DNA of 37,010 nt. Source: Thiobacillus sp. GTDB lineage: Bacteria; Pseudomonadota; Gammaproteobacteria; Burkholderiales; Thiobacillaceae. The notes below the pieces were generated by a model that did no database searches, was not told where the DNA came from, and saw only the letters and a list, made by a program, of their open reading frames with translations. The stretch is from assembly GCF_030696885.1 (NCBI RefSeq), contig NZ_JAUYRI010000023.1, positions 1-37,010 of the forward strand, given 5' to 3'. Numbering within the stretch: the first letter of the stretch is position 1; each line of letters begins with the position of its first letter. The position numbers and the translations under genes are program-made. Shown here piece after piece: positions 34,693 to 37,010 of the stretch.

Positions 34693-35898
34693 TTGAACCC
34701 CTATGCGGTCAAGCTCGCCATCCGGCACCTATTGTCCCATCCGGGACAGACCGCGTTGCTGATGGCGGGCGTGGCTCTGGGCGTCAGCGTATTCATCTTC
34801 ATGAGCGCGCTCATCGGCGGGTTGGCGACCCTGCTCACATTGAGGACGGTGGGCAGCATCCCGCATATCGTGCTGGAAATGCCCGATCGCGATCCCGCGA
34901 CACTGTCCCCCAATGCGCACAAACATGTCGTGCTTCAAAAAGACCTCAGCCGGCGCGACCAGATTGCCATCTGGCAGCCTGTCATCCCGATCATCGAGCA
35001 GACTTCGGGTGTCACCGCCGTATCGCCGCAAATCCGGGGCTCCGCCTTTGTCGAACGGGGACAGACCGTGGCACCCGTGGGCGTGATCGGGGTGATGCCC
35101 GGCAAGCTGTCCGACATTGCCAATATCGAAGCGGCCATTGTAGATGGCAGCAGTAACCTGCCTGCGGACGGTATCCTGATCGGCAGTCGACTCGCGCGCG
35201 ATCTGGGCCTTAGGGTGGGACAGGTGATCCGCCTGAGTTCCGATCGAGGGCGGACGCGCAGTTTCCGCATTGGCGGTATCTTCACCCTGGGCATAGCCAG
35301 CGCCGATCGTCAGGCGGTCTATATGAATTTCACTACCGCCCGCGCCCTGTATGACTTGTCGACCGGGATTTCCCGGATCGAGATCAAGGTGGAACCCGCT
35401 ACCGACGCGGCCGACATCGCTGAACGCTTGCGGCGGTCCACCGGCCTGAAGGCCACCGCCTGGACTGAAGACAACGCCCAGCTATTCGAAGGGCTGGATG
35501 CGCAGGCGCGTACCGGCACCATCATCAAGGCCTTTTCCCTGGTCACCATCATAGTTGGCATCGCCAGCGCGATGCTGTTGTCCATTGTCAGGCGGCAATC
35601 CGAGATCGGCATTATGCGGGCGATGGGCGCCAGCAATGGACTGGTGATCTCGATCTTCGTTCTGGAAGGCACGCTGATCGGATTCATCGGGGCGATCGTC
35701 GGCGCAGTCGCCGCATGGTTCGCCCTCCTGCCACTGCCGCCGGTGACCGAGGTCAGCAGCGGGGGACTGCCAATCGACCGGCAACAGGGCGATTTCCTGT
35801 TGGCGATTACGCTGACCACCCTTGCGGCAACGCTTGCATCGATCCTTCCCGCCCGCCGCGCTGCCCGTATCGACCCGGTGGAGGCGATCGGGGCATGA
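34693..35898 (+). CDS. ABC transporter permease, FtsX/MacB type
   Basis: A 401-aa protein with one N-terminal membrane helix (ALLMAGVALGVSVFIFMSAL), a large periplasmic domain (about 55-265, MacB-PCD-like), and three C-terminal helices with the FtsX signature (IVRRQSEIGIMRAMGASNG, ILPARRAARIDPVEAIGA). The start is taken as TTG at 34693, since a GGAGGG site lies nine bases upstream; the GTG at 34666 would overlap the adaptor. Its stop overlaps the ATPase start as ATGA, typical of coupled translation. It works with the ATPase as a mechanotransmission-type exporter or lipid/lipoprotein extractor. Confidence 0.92.
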   Translation: MNPYAVKLAIRHLLSHPGQTALLMAGVALGVSVFIFMSALIGGLATLLTLRTVGSIPHIVLEMPDRDPATLSPNAHKHVVLQKDLSRRDQIAIWQPVIPIIEQTSGVTAVSPQIRGSAFVERGQTVAPVGVIGVMPGKLSDIANIEAAIVDGSSNLPADGILIGSRLARDLGLRVGQVIRLSSDRGRTRSFRIGGIFTLGIASADRQAVYMNFTTARALYDLSTGISRIEIKVEPATDAADIAERLRRSTGLKATAWTEDNAQLFEGLDAQARTGTIIKAFSLVTIIVGIASAMLLSIVRRQSEIGIMRAMGASNGLVISIFVLEGTLIGFIGAIVGAVAAWFALLPLPPVTEVSSGGLPIDRQQGDFLLAITLTTLAATLASILPARRAARIDPVEAIGA

Positions 35899-36581
35899 GC
35901 GCGCAAGCGATCTTTTCCGTCAGCGGCCTGACCAAGCGCTTTGCCGAAGGCGAGGCCGAGGTGCTCGTTCTCAAGGGCATCGACCTTTCGATGACGGCCG
36001 GCGAAATGACCGCGCTGCTGGGCCCGTCCGGTTCGGGTAAAAGCACATTGCTGACCATTCTGGGCACGCTGATGCGCGCGAGCGGGGGTACCCACGAGAT
36101 GCTGGGCGTGGATCTGATGCAGGCCAGCGAAGCGCAGCGCACCGAATTCCGCAGCAAGCACCTGGGCTTCGTTTTCCAGTTTCATCACTTGCTGTCTGAT
36201 CTCTCGGCACTTGAGAACGTGATGATGCCCGCGGCCTCCGCCGCCGGCCGCGAAACGCCCGCCATGCGGGAACGGGCGATGGAATTGCTTGATGCCGTAG
36301 GGCTCCCGGACCGCATGAATTACCGTCCATCGGCCATGTCCGGTGGTCAGCGCCAGCGTGTCGCAGTGGCCCGTGCGCTGATCAACAACCCGGTTCTGGT
36401 TCTAGCAGACGAGCCCACCGGCAATCTCGATCGGCAATCGGCCGACCAGGTGATGGACCTGATCCGTTCTATCAATCAGACCATGGCCACCAGCTTCCTG
36501 ATCTCAACCCATGACGAGCATATCGCGGCGCAATGCTCGCGCCGGATCGAACTTCTCGATGGCCGGATAATCCGATCATGA
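35895..36581 (+). CDS. ABC transporter ATPase, LolD/MacB type
   Basis: A 228-aa nucleotide-binding protein with every motif in place: Walker A GPSGSGKST (43-51), Q-loop Gln95, signature MSGGQ (148-152), Walker B VLVLADEP with E173, and H-loop His206. The Walker B is followed by TGNLD, typical of the LolD/MacB group. It powers the permease just upstream (4-bp overlap). The outer-membrane gene follows after 90 bp, which hold a TATGAT box, so the cassette may be read through or the last gene may have its own promoter. Confidence 0.95.
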   Translation: MSAQAIFSVSGLTKRFAEGEAEVLVLKGIDLSMTAGEMTALLGPSGSGKSTLLTILGTLMRASGGTHEMLGVDLMQASEAQRTEFRSKHLGFVFQFHHLLSDLSALENVMMPAASAAGRETPAMRERAMELLDAVGLPDRMNYRPSAMSGGQRQRVAVARALINNPVLVLADEPTGNLDRQSADQVMDLIRSINQTMATSFLISTHDEHIAAQCSRRIELLDGRIIRS

Positions 36582-36602
36582 TCATCCAAGGGAAGCAGCG
36601 GC

Positions 36603-37010
36603 TGCGATATGATTCCCCGCGCCGCACCCCGTGATTTCCGTGGTAAGCAGGCGTCCTGTTTTGGAGGTTCGATGAAACTTAAGGTATCGACTCGCACAAG
36701 TTCGATGGTGTTCACCCTGGCCCTCGCGACAGCTGGCGCGGCGCAAGCCCAGGAGACGGGTTGGCGACCCTACCTCTCGGTCACCCCGGTCTATCAGGGT
36801 GAGGGCGATCTTGACGGCGGTGGTCACTACACCGCGCAGAGCGCGATTGTGCGCATGGGCGTTTCGAGCGACCTCGGTCGCGGCAACCGTGCCGGCGTGA
36901 CACTCAACTACGATTACACGGACTATTCATTCTCGAACCCAGTCCGCTTCGGCAACGTTGCGCCATGGAATATAGTGCAACGTTACGGCGTATCGGTCCC
37001 CCTCTCGTTT
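36603..37010. repeat. Right arm of the terminal inverted repeat
   Basis: Gap-free inverted counterpart of 1-408: identical over 36870-37010 (141 bp), diverged over the 5' coding part and leader. The TATGAT box at 36608-36613 and the GGAGG site are kept at the same distances from the start codon as in the left copy. Similarity stops about where the ATPase gene ends. Confidence 0.9.
36672..37010 (+). CDS. Outer-membrane beta-barrel-type protein, right copy (5' part only)
   Basis: First 113 codons of a gene running off the right edge. The signal peptide (VFTLALATAGAAQA) is followed by beta-strand-like segments that match the left copy (WRPYLSVTPVYQGEG, TLNYDYTDYSF). The ATG at 36672 has GGAGG upstream. 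It lies 90 bp after the ATPase in the same direction, so it may be the outer-membrane partner or a target of that exporter; the alternative is an independent gene that happens to sit next to it. Family not firmly named; a DUF6268-type barrel is possible. Confidence 0.75.
   Translation, partial: MKLKVSTRTSSMVFTLALATAGAAQAQETGWRPYLSVTPVYQGEGDLDGGGHYTAQSAIVRMGVSSDLGRGNRAGVTLNYDYTDYSFSNPVRFGNVAPWNIVQRYGVSVPLSF

Noticed and set aside
1..37010. Circular replicon or phage with redundant ends
   Set aside because: The end identity is inverted, not direct, so the ends cannot be joined into a circle; no replication or phage genes are present.

Overview
The window is about 37 kb of GC-rich, densely coding bacterial chromosome. 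The gene set suggests a betaproteobacterium: a PEP-CTERM protein with a sigma-54-type promoter, a DsrE-family protein, a GSH-dependent formaldehyde pathway, a YaeQ protein, an RluA-type synthase and a pyruvate dehydrogenase complex with an E1 alpha/beta pair. Thiobacillaceae or a related Nitrosomonadales lineage is my best guess; no rRNA or other marker here settles it. I found no rRNA, tRNA, CRISPR array or transposase.

Layout. The two ends (1-408 and 36603-37010) are inverted copies of the start of the same outer-membrane-type gene. Both run off the window, and the outermost 141 bp are identical. Next to the left copy is a SOUL haem-binding protein. Then comes a leftward pdhA-pdhB-(E2-E3 fusion) operon (6652 to 1491), divergent from pepA. 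At 8.3-9.5 kb a leftward pair (a cysteine-rich exported protein and a PEP-CTERM protein) sits behind a near-consensus sigma-54 promoter and an upstream palindrome-like site. From 9.8 to 12.0 kb are rluA and three exported proteins: DsrE-like, metal-binding-like and DUF302.

From 17.6 to 12.2 kb all genes run leftward: transaldolase, the formaldehyde-oxidising pair adhC-fghA with an mgtC-like gene, and an acetolactate-synthase-like ThDP enzyme. Rightward from 17.7 kb are aroC, an exported phospholipase D-family protein and a membrane adenylate cyclase. Between 22.3 and 24.3 kb lie a lone HEPN-like gene, a tiny cysteine-rich exported protein and an MFS transporter. The region 24.4-33.4 kb holds a pyruvyl-transferase-like protein, a LonH-like protease, housekeeping and small genes (YbaK, retropepsin-like, cold-shock protein, YaeQ), a lipoprotein with CX3C pairs, a methyltransferase, TrhO and a ZIP transporter.

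The last 3.4 kb is a compact export cassette: membrane-fusion adaptor, FtsX-type permease and LolD/MacB-type ATPase, followed by the right-hand copy of the outer-membrane gene. The adaptor, permease, ATPase and outer-membrane protein could form one envelope export or lipid-handling system. The second, inverted outer-membrane gene at the left end has no transporter beside it inside the window.

Most interesting points: the inverted paralogous outer-membrane genes bounding the segment; the E2-E3 fusion with a changed E2 active-site motif; a GAAGGG-type repeat that lies between pdhB and the E2-E3 gene and also in frame inside pepA; and the sigma-54-type control region of the PEP-CTERM pair.
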